From positions 1 to 33,083 of the forward strand of contig NZ_NPMN01000039.1 of the NCBI RefSeq assembly GCF_002266425.1: a stretch of 33,083 nucleotides of DNA. Direction: 5' to 3'. Shown here piece after piece: positions 1 through 8,282 of this stretch. Source of the DNA: Tissierella sp. P1. Lineage in GTDB: Bacteria > Bacillota > Clostridia > Tissierellales > Tissierellaceae. The notes below the pieces were generated by a model, which was not told the origin of the DNA, did no database searches, and worked only from the letters and a program-made list of their open reading frames with translations. Position 1 is the first letter of the stretch. Each line of letters opens with the position of its first letter. The position numbers and the translations under genes were made by a program.

Positions 1-1086
1 CCATTTATGGTATCTAATATAGTACCTGGAGAATCAGTAGAATACGTTCCAAATCCACATTGGTTTGGAGAGAAACCAAAGGTAGATAAGATTATTGCAA
101 AACGAACAAGTCAAGATACTATTGTAGAAGCATTGAAGGCTGGAACATTTGACATAGTTGATCAACTAAATGTTAATAGTTATCCAGAGTACAAGGATTT
201 AAGCAATATAACTTTAACATCAGCTGTAAGTAGATCTTTAGGATATCTAGGATTTAAACAAGGAAAGTGGGATGTAGAAGCCAAAAAAATTGTGCCAGAT
301 CCAAATAAAAAATTATCTGATGTGAAATTAAGGCAAGCAATAGCTTATGCTATGAATAATGAAGAAGTGGCAGAATTGTTCTATAATAATTTGAGAATAC
401 CTGCTAATGCATTAATTACACCATTTCATGCTAGTTTCTGGAATGATAAGCAAGAAGGTTATCCATATAACCCAGAAAAAGCAATGCAAATATTAGATGA
501 AGCTGGATATAAAGATATAGATGGAGATGGACTTAGAGAAGATCCAAAGGGTAACAAGCTACAAATCAACTACCTTTCAATGTCAGGTGGAGATATAGCT
601 GAGCCATTAGCTCAATTCTATATTCAAAACTTTAGAGATGTTGGATTAGATGTAGTATTACAAAATGGCAGATTAATAGAGATGAATGCATTCTACGATA
701 TGATACAAGAAGATAATGAAGATATAGATTTATTTGCAGCAGCTTGGTTAGTAGGATCTAACCCACAACCAGCATCATTATGGGGAAGTCTCTCTCCAAA
801 TAACTTTCCAAGATTTGCATCAGATGAAAACGATAAATTAATTAATGCTATTAATTCAAATGATGCATTTGGAGAAACTGGAATGGATAATGAGTACATG
901 GTAAAAGCATATCATGATTGGCAACAATATGCTATGGAGCAAGTTATAGTAGCTCCAACTCTATATAGAATTGATTTAGCAGCAATTAATAACAGAGTTA
1001 CCTACTGGGATGTAGACCCTAAGAATACTGATTGGGGATGGGAGAAGGTTGGTCTATTAGCTGACACTCCTGAAAAAGCAAAATAG
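1..1086 (+). CDS. Oligopeptide ABC transporter substrate-binding protein (3' part)
   Basis: This is the C-terminal 361 residues of a family 5 (OppA/AppA-type) extracellular solute-binding protein, which captures peptides or similar solutes outside the membrane and delivers them to an ABC permease. The frame is open from the first base, so the start, signal peptide and roughly the first 200 residues lie left of the window; family members are usually 550-600 residues. Typical family features are the segment with NPHWFGEKP near the visible start, the lobe II stretch LRQAIAYAMNNEE, the YNPEKAMQILDEAGY motif and the DGDGLREDPKG turn. A strong hairpin terminator follows 24 bases after the stop, so this is probably the last gene of its transcript. 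The substrate cannot be told from the sequence. Confidence 0.93.
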   Translation, partial: PFMVSNIVPGESVEYVPNPHWFGEKPKVDKIIAKRTSQDTIVEALKAGTFDIVDQLNVNSYPEYKDLSNITLTSAVSRSLGYLGFKQGKWDVEAKKIVPDPNKKLSDVKLRQAIAYAMNNEEVAELFYNNLRIPANALITPFHASFWNDKQEGYPYNPEKAMQILDEAGYKDIDGDGLREDPKGNKLQINYLSMSGGDIAEPLAQFYIQNFRDVGLDVVLQNGRLIEMNAFYDMIQEDNEDIDLFAAAWLVGSNPQPASLWGSLSPNNFPRFASDENDKLINAINSNDAFGETGMDNEYMVKAYHDWQQYAMEQVIVAPTLYRIDLAAINNRVTYWDVDPKNTDWGWEKVGLLADTPEKAK

Positions 1087-1110
1087 TAAGGCTCTAGTTA
1101 AATAAATTAA

Positions 1111-1148
1111 AATAAAGTCTAATGATTCTTATCATTAGACTTTATTTT
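1111..1148 (+). terminator. Intrinsic terminator after the peptide-binding protein
   Basis: A perfect 16-bp stem (1111-1126 with 1131-1146) closes a TCTT loop and ends in a run of T. It ends transcription of the solute-binding protein gene. Confidence 0.85.
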
Positions 1149-1186
1149 GATGGTACAGTATAATATGACTTTACTTTACCACATAG

Positions 1187-1290
1187 GAAAGATCAAATTT
1201 CTATATTTTTCTGCTAGTTCTAACAGCGTAATATTAGTTTTTTAGTTGGCTGTAAACCTAAAGAAGATCAACCAGTGGTTTTCTTTCAAT
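1187..1290 (+). pseudogene. Decayed lipoprotein start (signal peptide and lipobox remnant)
   Basis: Two frames together spell a bacterial lipoprotein leader. Bases 1208-1228 read FLLVLTA and then hit a stop. A second frame from 1239 reads FLVGCKPKEDQP, a good lipobox Cys followed by the charged linker usual in solute-binding lipoproteins. Stops and indels break any continuous frame, and nothing recognisable follows after about 1290. A TATAAT lies at 1159-1164 upstream. I infer the remains of a deleted lipoprotein gene, perhaps a second solute-binding protein. The match is short and could be chance. Confidence 0.35.
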
Positions 1291-1367
1291 TAATTTTCAT
1301 ACATAGAATTAATTATGCAAAAATGGGTATAACTCATATAATAGTAAAAAAAGGTTAGGATGATATT

Positions 1368-2092
1368 ATGAAAAACATAGCAGCATTTTTTGATATTGAT
1401 GGAACCATATTTAGAAATTCCCTAATGATCGAGCATTTTAAGAAATTAAACAAATATGAGGTAATAGACCCGTCTATCTGGTATACTCGAGTAAAAAAGG
1501 TCTATGAAGAATGGGAAAAGAGATTTGGAGATTTTGAACTTTACTTAGAAACTTTGGCACAAGTATATATTGAAGAGCTAAAGGGAGTGAATAAGACATA
1601 TATAGAATTCATAGCATCACAAGTAATTAATCTCAATGGTGATATGGTTTATAAATATTCTAGAGATCAAATTGAATGGCATAAAAGCAAGGTCATAAGG
1701 TATTTTTTATTTCTGGAAGTCCAGATTTTTTAGTAGCGAAGATGGCTGAAAAATATGGTATTACGGAGTATAAAGGAACCATTTATAAAGTAGATGAAGA
1801 GAATAAGTTTACAGGGGAAATAGTTAGGATGTGGGATTCTGAAAGCAAACAGAGAGTTCTAAATGAATTGATAGCAAAGTATAATGTTGACTTAGAAAAC
1901 AGTTATGCCTATGGAGATACTACTGGAGATATCTCCATGCTTAGAATGGTGGGAAACCCTATTGCTATAAATCCAAATAAACCTCTTTTTTTAGCTATAA
2001 GAGAAGATGAAGAATTATCAAACAAGATATCTATTATAGTAGAAAGAAAAAATATCATATATAAATTAAACCCAGATGTAGAAATATTATAG
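1368..2092 (+). pseudogene. HAD-superfamily (SerB-like, HAD-IB) phosphatase, frameshifted
   Basis: The two halves together make a 241-residue HAD-IB hydrolase, a phosphoserine-phosphatase-like cytoplasmic enzyme. Motif I is FFDIDGT with Asp9 as the expected nucleophile and Asp11 as acid/base. Motif II, ISGSP, and motif III, YGDTTGD with ISMLRMVGNP, lie in the second half. The first frame runs from ATG 1368 and stops at 1733. The second frame, entered at 1691 (GHKVFFISGSPDF), runs to 2092. One base is missing near 1689-1692, probably from the AA or GG run. No canonical slippery heptamer is present, so programmed frameshifting is unlikely. Apart from this lesion all motifs are intact, which suggests a sequencing error or a recent mutation. 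The substrate is unknown. Confidence 0.8.
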
Positions 2093-2107
2093 AAAATATA
2101 AACAAAG

Positions 2108-2176
2108 AACCTTTACTATACTTAAGGTCACAGCTATTTTTTCACCTTGAGTATAGATAAAGGTTTGATTTTTTAT
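2108..2176 (+). terminator. Intrinsic terminator after the HAD gene
   Basis: A long imperfect stem, 2108-2128 with 2144-2165 (one G-U pair and one bulge), has a 15-base loop and is followed by TGATTTTTT. It ends the HAD transcript. Confidence 0.75.
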
Positions 2177-2318
2177 AATTCACAAGTCTCAGTTGAAACC
2201 AAGTTAGATTGTAATATTATCGTAAAGACTTTTTATAGAAATATATTATAATTATAGTAAAAGAGGATATAATCTAAATGAAGTTATAGTTGGACAAATT
2301 AGTTATAGGAGTGATATT

Positions 2319-3386
2319 ATGAAAAAATTATTTTCCTTATTATTAATAACATTATTAATTTTTTCTTTAATTGGATGTAAACAAGTTATATCTAAAGATC
2401 AAAGTAATATCAAAGGTGATGAAAAAATATCAACAAAGGAGATTTTAACAATAGCTGACTATTACCCTTTTAAAGAAAATACTATTATGGACTATGAAGG
2501 TATAGGAAATGAATATGCTGAACAAAAGACCTTTATAGAGTTTGTTGAAGGAAATAGAGCACAGATGAAAATCATGAATCCAGGCACTGTTTTTGTAAAA
2601 GTTATGGAATATAAAGATGGAGCGTTAACAGAAGTATTTGCAGAAGGGGAATTTTATCATATTGAAAATATGTTAAATGCTAATACAAATAGTAGTAATG
2701 TTATTCTAAAGGAACCATTGCAAGTTGGAAATACTTGGTCAAATAATGAGGGAAGTACAATGGAGATAACTAGCTTAGATAGAAAAATAGAAACACCTTC
2801 TGGGACTTATGATGCATTAGAAGTGACTACTGAGTTTAAAGATGGTAGAAATCAAAAGGAGTACTATGCAAAAGATATAGGCCTCGTGGCAAGAATATAT
2901 AATGATGGAGAATATGAAGTTAAAACTCTATTAGAAGAAATAGAAAATAGTAAACATGAAATGGAAATACTATCCTATTATCCAACATCTGAGGATATTG
3001 GTACAGCATATATAGAACAAGATATGGAATTTGGAACCAATGATAGTATTGAGGAAATTTTAGCAAACATTATGAAAAATCCCCCATCAAGTAAATTGAT
3101 TTCTCCAATTTCAAAAAATACTAATATAAACAAAATACATTTAAATCGAGAATCATGGACTTTAGAGGTAGATTTTTCAAAGGAATTATTAATAGATATG
3201 AATGCTGGTTCTTCTTTGGAATTAGAGATATTAAAGTCTATAGTAAATACCTTGGGGAAGTTTTATGACGTGGAAAAGGTATATATAACTATTGAGGGAA
3301 GCCCTTATGAATCTGGTCATATTGGGATAAAGCCTGGAGAATCTTTTAGTGTGGATGATGTAGATGTAAAAGAGTTTAATAAATAA
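2319..3386 (+). CDS. GerMN-domain lipoprotein
   Basis: A 355-residue exported lipoprotein. It opens with a signal peptide (MKKLFSLLLITLLIFSLIGC) whose Cys20 should be lipidated, followed by a polar linker. Residues about 45-205 form a beta-rich domain of a kind often found ahead of GerMN. Residues about 218-345 fit the GerMN (Germane) domain of GerM-like sporulation and germination proteins, with the run VDFSKELL and then the ELEILKSIVNTL helix and VYITIEG strand. Family knowledge places GerMN proteins at the membrane or cell-envelope surface, often in spore assembly or germination. A specific role here is inference. It is monocistronic, with terminators on both sides, and is preceded by GGAGTGATATT at a normal spacing. 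Confidence 0.85.
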   Translation: MKKLFSLLLITLLIFSLIGCKQVISKDQSNIKGDEKISTKEILTIADYYPFKENTIMDYEGIGNEYAEQKTFIEFVEGNRAQMKIMNPGTVFVKVMEYKDGALTEVFAEGEFYHIENMLNANTNSSNVILKEPLQVGNTWSNNEGSTMEITSLDRKIETPSGTYDALEVTTEFKDGRNQKEYYAKDIGLVARIYNDGEYEVKTLLEEIENSKHEMEILSYYPTSEDIGTAYIEQDMEFGTNDSIEEILANIMKNPPSSKLISPISKNTNINKIHLNRESWTLEVDFSKELLIDMNAGSSLELEILKSIVNTLGKFYDVEKVYITIEGSPYESGHIGIKPGESFSVDDVDVKEFNK

Positions 3387-3423
3387 ATGAAGGTCCTCTA
3401 GTGATGAGGACCTTCATTTATTT
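3381..3423. terminator. Bidirectional terminator between convergent genes
   Basis: A perfect 18-bp stem (3381-3398 with 3406-3423) closes a 7-base loop. It is A-rich on one side and T-rich on the other, so it can serve both the GerMN lipoprotein (plus) and the small charged protein (minus), whose stop codons lie within or beside it. Confidence 0.85.
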
Positions 3424-3514
3424 ATTTGTCATCTTCGTTTTTGTTGTCATCTCTTTTTGATTCTTGTTTGTTTTCATTTTTTCTCTTTTGATTATTTTGT
3501 TTATTCTTTGCCAT
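3422..3514 (-). CDS. Small highly charged protein, 30 residues
   Basis: A short ORF with start ATG at 3514 and stop TAA at 3422-3424, preceded by a consensus ribosome binding site (AAAGGAGGG, about 9 bases from the ATG). The product begins MAKNKQNNQKRK and ends NEDDK. Almost every residue is K, N, Q, E, D, R or S, with no hydrophobic residue after Ala2, so it should be unstructured and soluble. Low-complexity charged miniproteins of this kind occur in clostridia, some linked to spores or nucleic acid, but I do not recognise a family. The strong ribosome binding site and its own convergent terminator argue for a real gene. Confidence 0.65.
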   Translation of the reverse strand: MAKNKQNNQKRKNENKQESKRDDNKNEDDK

Positions 3515-3590
3515 TACCACCATTTCCCTCCTTTTTCAAATAATTATTCCTGCATTTATAGTATTACAAATAAATGAAATTTTACTCTTA

Positions 3591-3635
3591 AAATTGTTAT
3601 AAAAACTAAAAAATAACAAATTTTTATAACAATTT
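3591..3635. repeat. Perfect 15-bp AT-rich inverted repeat
   Basis: The arms 3591-3605 and 3621-3635 are exact reverse complements, 15 bp each with a 15-base spacer, and contain almost only A and T. The repeat lies just upstream of the small charged protein (minus strand) and downstream of the helicase. It could be an operator, or a weak hairpin that tails the helicase transcript. Confidence 0.6.
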
Positions 3636-3643
3636 ATAGCAAA

Positions 3644-3669
3644 AAAGAGAAAGCCTAAGCTTTCCCTTT
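3644..3669 (-). terminator. Probable terminator of the helicase gene
   Basis: On the minus strand GAAAGC-TTAG-GCTTTC, flanked by A-rich and T-rich stretches, forms a hairpin over the last codons and stop of the helicase and is followed by CTCTTTTTT. Confidence 0.55.
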
Positions 3670-5520
3670 TTCTAGTTCTAATAAAAATCTTGAGGGTTCT
3701 ACACTTTTACCACCAAGATTATTTAGAGTAATTAAAGATAGATGGTATTTTGCTCTACTCATCCCAACATAAAATAGTCGTCTTTCTTCTTCTATTAATT
3801 CATACTTACCTTTTTCAACTGCTTCGATGCTAGATATAGATGGAAAATCACCATCCACTAGATCTATCATATATACCCTATCAAATTCTAAGCCTTTAGC
3901 AGAGTGAACAGTAGATAAAGTTACAGCATCCTTAACATTTCTAGAACTTTTACACAGATATTCTAGATATTTTAATCTATTAATTAGTTCGTTTAAGTTA
4001 TTAGTATTACTAGCTATGATTTTCAAAAAATATATAGTAGTTTTTAAAACATCATAGGTATATCCAAACTTCATGGAATTTTCCTTAAGATATTTCTCGT
4101 ATTCTAAGTCATATTCGATAAAATTTATTGCATCGCTAGGGCTCATCTTTGAAAGCTTTTTGAAATCAAGTTTTAGTTCTTTAAGAATTGATTTATAAAA
4201 ATTAGATATTCCAGGAAAGTCCATTATCCTATCAAAGACTGAAAGACTATAATTCAAGGTTTTAGCATAGTTAATTTGTTTCTTTGAAATATAACCTCTT
4301 TTCTTATAATAGATGTTTTCGTATATACTCATATTGCTAGTATCTTGAGAAAACATTATAAAGCTTATTATATCCTGTATAAGCCAGTGATTAAAAAATC
4401 TAACTTTAACATCCCTCATGTAAAAGGGAATTTTATGTCTTTCAAACAGTTCAATAAGGCCTATGGATGATAAATTATTTCGATACAATATGCAGCATCT
4501 AGATAATTCTCTATTTTTCAAATCCTCCACTAAGTATTTATACTGCTCAGAAATTGAGTTGACTTTTACTATGTTGATAGGCTCAATAAAGTTATTATCC
4601 GTGGAAATGTTCTTATTATACCTTAATGTATTTCTTTTAATAAATTGATTACAAACAGAGACAATATTCTTAGATGACCTATAGTTTTGTTCCATAAAGA
4701 ATAACTTCCCATTGGAATAAATTTTATTAAAGTTAAGTAATCCTTTAGGATATGCCCCTCTAAACCCGTAAATAGATTGGTCATCATCTGCTACAATAAA
4801 CAAATTGTTCTCGGGACTTGCTAATAATTTTATTATTTCCATTTGTACCTTTGAAGTATCTTGTCCTTCATCTACCTGAATAAAATCATATTTAGCACGA
4901 TATTTTTCCAATATATATTTATTTGATTCAAGAATCTCTAAAGCAGTAGTTAACATATCATCAAAATCTATGAGATTATTGTCCCTTTTATATTTTTCAT
5001 AAGTATTATATATGGTTTTAAAATTCTCAATATCAGATTTATTGTTTTTCAAGAATTCATCAACCGTAAGCATCATATTTTTAATATATCCTATGGAGTT
5101 TAAAAGTGATTCTAACTTTTCTTCAGTGATATAATCTTGGTTTGTTGCAAAGTATATTTTTTTAATTACGTTATATTTATTAAGTTGATTCTTTTCTTCT
5201 TCAATCAAAGTATATTTAATTTTGTTTATATATGCATATTCTCTAATTAAACTAAAGCAAAAACTATGTATTGTAGAAAATTGAACCTGAATAGGTGATA
5301 AGTCTAAAAACATTTTATTAAATCTCTCTTTCATGTCTTTGGCAGAAGCTTTACTAAATGTTATTGATAATATCCTTTCAGGACTTATTTTATGGTTTAA
5401 TATTAAATTTACTGTTCTATGTATTAATACAGTAGTTTTACCTGCACCTGGGACAGCTAATACTAAAGCAGGACCTTCCTTATGTTGTATGGCTCGTTCT
5501 TGTTCTATACTTAAATGCAT
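3655..5520 (-). CDS. UvrD/Rep-type superfamily 1 DNA helicase
   Basis: A 621-residue ATP-dependent 3'-5' DNA helicase of the UvrD/PcrA/Rep group, expected to act in DNA repair or on stalled replication. Motifs in order are Walker A (GAGKT, residues 25-29), motif Ia TFSKASA (54-60), motif II DEGQD (217-221), motif III ADDDQSIYGFRGA (244-256), motif IV QNYRSS (278-283), motif V TVHSAKGLEF (537-546) and motif VI RLFYVGMSRAK (581-591). It is about 100 residues shorter than PcrA (around 720-740) and lacks the basic C-terminal extension, so it is a short accessory paralogue rather than PcrA itself. The start ATG 5520 follows AGGTGTAG. It is monocistronic and divergent from the PAP2 gene. Confidence 0.93.
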   Translation of the reverse strand: MHLSIEQERAIQHKEGPALVLAVPGAGKTTVLIHRTVNLILNHKISPERILSITFSKASAKDMKERFNKMFLDLSPIQVQFSTIHSFCFSLIREYAYINKIKYTLIEEEKNQLNKYNVIKKIYFATNQDYITEEKLESLLNSIGYIKNMMLTVDEFLKNNKSDIENFKTIYNTYEKYKRDNNLIDFDDMLTTALEILESNKYILEKYRAKYDFIQVDEGQDTSKVQMEIIKLLASPENNLFIVADDDQSIYGFRGAYPKGLLNFNKIYSNGKLFFMEQNYRSSKNIVSVCNQFIKRNTLRYNKNISTDNNFIEPINIVKVNSISEQYKYLVEDLKNRELSRCCILYRNNLSSIGLIELFERHKIPFYMRDVKVRFFNHWLIQDIISFIMFSQDTSNMSIYENIYYKKRGYISKKQINYAKTLNYSLSVFDRIMDFPGISNFYKSILKELKLDFKKLSKMSPSDAINFIEYDLEYEKYLKENSMKFGYTYDVLKTTIYFLKIIASNTNNLNELINRLKYLEYLCKSSRNVKDAVTLSTVHSAKGLEFDRVYMIDLVDGDFPSISSIEAVEKGKYELIEEERRLFYVGMSRAKYHLSLITLNNLGGKSVEPSRFLLELEKGKA

Positions 5521-5551
5521 ATCTACACCTACTTTTGAATTTATCTTCTAT

Positions 5552-5560
5552 ATTTTAACA
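5552..5560 (-). promoter_or_regulatory. Possible extended -10 promoter of the helicase gene
   Basis: On the minus strand TGTTAAAAT matches the extended -10 pattern TGnTAnAAT and lies 32 bases upstream of the start codon. No good -35 box is seen 17 bases further up. Confidence 0.4.
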
Positions 5561-5692
5561 TAAAAAAGAAATAAGTAGTATAGATATATAAATCAATAAA
5601 ATTATTGATAAGTGGGTAATAATAAATTACAATATAATATTAGGAGTAAAAGACAAATTTCTACAATAAATTCTATTATTAAAGGTGAAAAA

Positions 5693-6250
5693 ATGAAAAA
5701 TAAATTAAAAAAATTCGACGATCTTTTTATTAACATAATTAATAGGAAAATGAAACATAGATATTTGGATGCTATAATGTATAGAGCTACAAATCTAGGG
5801 GGAGCAGTATTTTCTTCTCTCTTAGTTTTAATTCTAATATTAATAGGAAGCAGCAATGTTAAACTTATAGGACTTGAGGCTCTTGGAGCTTTAACTATTA
5901 GTCAAATAATAGTCCATGCACTCAAAAGAATATTAAGTAGAGAAAGACCATATAAGATAATAGAGCAATTAAACACTTTTGGTATAAATTTAAAAGATTA
6001 TTCATTTCCTTCAGGACATACTACTGCAAGCTTTTCTATTGCTACTACTATAGCACTTAATATACCAAAATTATCTATTGTAGTATTTGTTATTGCTATA
6101 ATCGTTGGTATATCAAGGATATACTTGGGAGTTCATTATCCTACAGATGTGACTGCAGGTATATTATTAGGCATTGGTACGGCTTTAGTTATACATTTTT
6201 ACCTACTTGAATATATCTATACCTTGGCAGAAAGTCTGGGACTAAAATGA
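5693..6250 (+). CDS. PAP2-family membrane phosphatase
   Basis: A 185-residue type 2 phosphatidic acid phosphatase, an integral membrane enzyme that dephosphorylates lipid phosphates or pyrophosphates such as undecaprenyl pyrophosphate. The three signature motifs are present: KRILSRERP (C1), SFPSGH (C2) and SRIYLGVHYPTD (C3, with the catalytic His and Asp). About five hydrophobic segments surround them. The frame is open from GTG 5612, but ATG 5693 is preferred. It follows AAAGGTG, and the protein then begins MKNKLKKFDD as family members do, whereas the upstream stretch is polar and untypical. Substrate preference (BcrC-like or PgpB-like) cannot be settled. Confidence 0.9.
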   Translation: MKNKLKKFDDLFINIINRKMKHRYLDAIMYRATNLGGAVFSSLLVLILILIGSSNVKLIGLEALGALTISQIIVHALKRILSRERPYKIIEQLNTFGINLKDYSFPSGHTTASFSIATTIALNIPKLSIVVFVIAIIVGISRIYLGVHYPTDVTAGILLGIGTALVIHFYLLEYIYTLAESLGLK

Positions 6251-6311
6251 TAGATTAGAAAATTACAATAGTGGTATATATACTATATATTTATATTGAG
6301 GGGGTTTTGGT

Positions 6312-7124
6312 ATGTTAATGACTAATTTTTTGAAGAAAAGAAAATCAGTGAGAGAATTCAAGAATAAAAAGATAAATAGTGATATATTAGATGAGATTAA
6401 ATCATACTTAGATTCATTGGAAAGAGAATATGGTACTGGAAATTTAAAGTTTAAATTATATGAATATGGTGAGAAATTATATGAAGGTTTAAGAGGAATT
6501 GGGGGATATTCAGGTGTAATGATTGAAAGTCCACACTATATTGGACTTGAGTTAATAGATGATAAAGATAGAAATACAATCTATGGTTCATATTATATGG
6601 AAAAGCTTATAACAAAGTTAAACACTATGGGATTAGATACTTGCTGGGTAAGTGTAGGAAACGTAGGCAAGGATACTAAAAAAGATATATTTGGAGATAT
6701 GGTAGGAGAAATTAATTATATTTTAGCTATAGGATATGGAAAGGCGAGAAATCCTTTTATAAATGATAGTTTTAGTGATAGGATTGGTGTTGAAGAAATA
6801 GTTTTTACTGATAAAATAGGAAATCACGCAAATGTTGATGATTTAGAAAATAGGGGACTAGGTGATTTATTTTATTATATAAGATTTGCACCATCAACTC
6901 TAAACAAGCAACCTTGGAGATTTTTACTTGAAAAAGATAAAGTGACATTATTGATTAAATATAATAAAGGAGAAGAACCAAATCTTATAGATGCAGGAAT
7001 AGTAATGTATTACTTTGAATCTCTAGGAGAGTCTATAGGCTTGAATAGTAAATGGCAATTAGTGAGTAACACAGTAGAAGAAGGAAATGATTGTTATAGA
7101 TATATAGCAGAATTAAAATTATAA
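6312..7124 (+). CDS. Nitroreductase-family protein (TM1586-like)
   Basis: A 270-residue flavoprotein of the nitroreductase fold resembling the TM1586-type putative nitroreductases, which carry two half-domains in one chain. The first half begins with the RKSVREFKNKK flavin-contact segment. The second contains IRFAPSTLNKQPWRFLL, equivalent to the APSxxNxQPW phosphate/FMN motif. It should use FMN and NAD(P)H in the cytoplasm; the physiological substrate is unknown. The start ATG 6312 follows GAGGGGG, and ATG 6318 is a second possibility. The gene lacks its own terminator and seems to use the hairpin at the end of the P-type ATPase scrap that begins right after its stop. Confidence 0.85.
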   Translation: MLMTNFLKKRKSVREFKNKKINSDILDEIKSYLDSLEREYGTGNLKFKLYEYGEKLYEGLRGIGGYSGVMIESPHYIGLELIDDKDRNTIYGSYYMEKLITKLNTMGLDTCWVSVGNVGKDTKKDIFGDMVGEINYILAIGYGKARNPFINDSFSDRIGVEEIVFTDKIGNHANVDDLENRGLGDLFYYIRFAPSTLNKQPWRFLLEKDKVTLLIKYNKGEEPNLIDAGIVMYYFESLGESIGLNSKWQLVSNTVEEGNDCYRYIAELKL

Positions 7125-7126
7125 GA

Positions 7127-7213
7127 AAAGCTTGGGAAGCAGTATTTACTGATATTGGAGTATCTATATTAGCCATATTAAACTCAATGAGAGCATTAAA
7201 AGTAGAGGAATAA
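7127..7213 (+). pseudogene. C-terminal remnant of a heavy-metal P-type ATPase
   Basis: The frame from 7127 to the TAA at 7211-7213 encodes a 28-residue tail beginning KAWEAVFTDIGVSILAILNS and ending MRALKVEE. This is the hallmark last transmembrane helix and C-terminus of Cd/Zn/Co-type (CadA/ZntA) P1B ATPases, usually seen as EAVFADVGVxxxAxLNxxR. Nothing of the rest of the enzyme remains, because the stretch directly follows the nitroreductase stop. I infer that a deletion joined the two genes. Confidence 0.7.
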
Positions 7214-7231
7214 CATTTTCTCTACTTTTTT
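7198..7231 (+). terminator. Intrinsic terminator inherited from the ATPase remnant
   Basis: The 10-bp stem AAAAGTAGAG/CTCTACTTTT (7198-7207 with 7220-7229) is followed by T. Its left arm overlaps the last codons of the remnant, so it was the ATPase gene's terminator. Confidence 0.75.
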
Positions 7232-7284
7232 GGCGTAAATGTGATAGACTATATATAGTATAGAAATTAAGAGGTGTTTTTTTG

Positions 7285-8229
7285 GTGAGAGAAATAAAAG
7301 AATATACTAGACAATATAATTATGTGTTATTAGCTGAAAACGCATATATTAATGGTGATAAAGAAAAATCTATTGAATTTTATAAAAAAGCATTAAAATT
7401 TAGAGGAAGTATAGAAGATACAATAGCAATATTATATAATATTGCTGAAGTCCATGATGAATTAGATAATGCATTAAAATCTTTATCTACATATGAACAG
7501 ATAACGGAAATTGATTCTGATGAAGCAGGGGCATATTACGGTATAGCAATGACATATGAAAAGATAGGAGATAAAGATAAAGCTTTAGAATATTATCATA
7601 AAGCAATAGATATAGATCCATACTATGACAGAGCATATTATTATGCGGCTAATATATTTGATGAAAAAGGTCAAAAGAGCAAAGCTATAGAATATTATAA
7701 TAAGGTAATTCAATTGGTGCCTGATGATCATATAGCTTTCAACAATTTAGGATCTATATATGAAGAATTGGAAGAGTACAATAAGGCCTATGAGATGATA
7801 GAGAAGAGTTTAGATTTAGAGCCTAATTATTATAAAGCATTGTTTAATATGGGTGTTATTTACAAAGCGATGGAGAATAATGACAAAGCCTTAGAATATT
7901 ATTTTAGATCAATAGACATTAATCCTGAATATTCCTATTCGTATCTAAATGTCTCTGCCATTTATATAGAAGAAAAAAGGTATGAGGACACTATTGAATT
8001 GCTAACAGAGGGAATAAATAATAACCCAGAGGCTCATGATTTATATTATAATAGAGCTTGCTGCTATTCAATATTAGATGATAAAGAAAAGGCCTTGGAA
8101 GACTTAAAAAAAGCAGTAACACTGTTGCCGCAAATAGTAGAATCTATAAAAACTGATAATGATTTTCAGAATTTATATGGAGATAAGGAGTTTTTAAAGA
8201 TAATAGATAAAGAAAATAATAAAGATTAA
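7285..8229 (+). CDS. Tetratricopeptide repeat protein
   Basis: A 314-residue soluble protein built almost wholly of TPR units from about residue 15 to 290, each with the A-x-x-x-G/A-x-x-Y pattern and a following KALEYYxKAIDxxP helix. Seven or more repeats are visible, for example KALEYYHKAIDIDPYYDRAY. TPR solenoids bind protein partners. There is no signal peptide or catalytic domain, so the partner is unknown. The frame also starts at TTG 7282; GTG 7285 is preferred because it is 8 bases from the GAGGTG site, against 5 for the TTG. Methionine aminopeptidase follows 53 bases later and may share the transcript. A 12-bp palindrome, ACTATATATAGT (7248-7259), lies upstream. Confidence 0.88.
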   Translation: MREIKEYTRQYNYVLLAENAYINGDKEKSIEFYKKALKFRGSIEDTIAILYNIAEVHDELDNALKSLSTYEQITEIDSDEAGAYYGIAMTYEKIGDKDKALEYYHKAIDIDPYYDRAYYYAANIFDEKGQKSKAIEYYNKVIQLVPDDHIAFNNLGSIYEELEEYNKAYEMIEKSLDLEPNYYKALFNMGVIYKAMENNDKALEYYFRSIDINPEYSYSYLNVSAIYIEEKRYEDTIELLTEGINNNPEAHDLYYNRACCYSILDDKEKALEDLKKAVTLLPQIVESIKTDNDFQNLYGDKEFLKIIDKENNKD

Positions 8230-8282
8230 TAGGATTTATTTACTATAAACAATATTATGATATATGAAGGAAGGTAGATTAA

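Noticed and set aside
1686..1745. Programmed -1 frameshift in the HAD gene
   Set aside because: No X-XXY-YYZ slippery heptamer precedes the shift and no strong downstream hairpin or Shine-Dalgarno stimulator is visible; a lost base in a short run explains it better.
5605..5638. TTGATA and TATAAT as a promoter for the PAP2 gene
   Set aside because: The spacer is 22 bases, too long for a normal sigma-A promoter.
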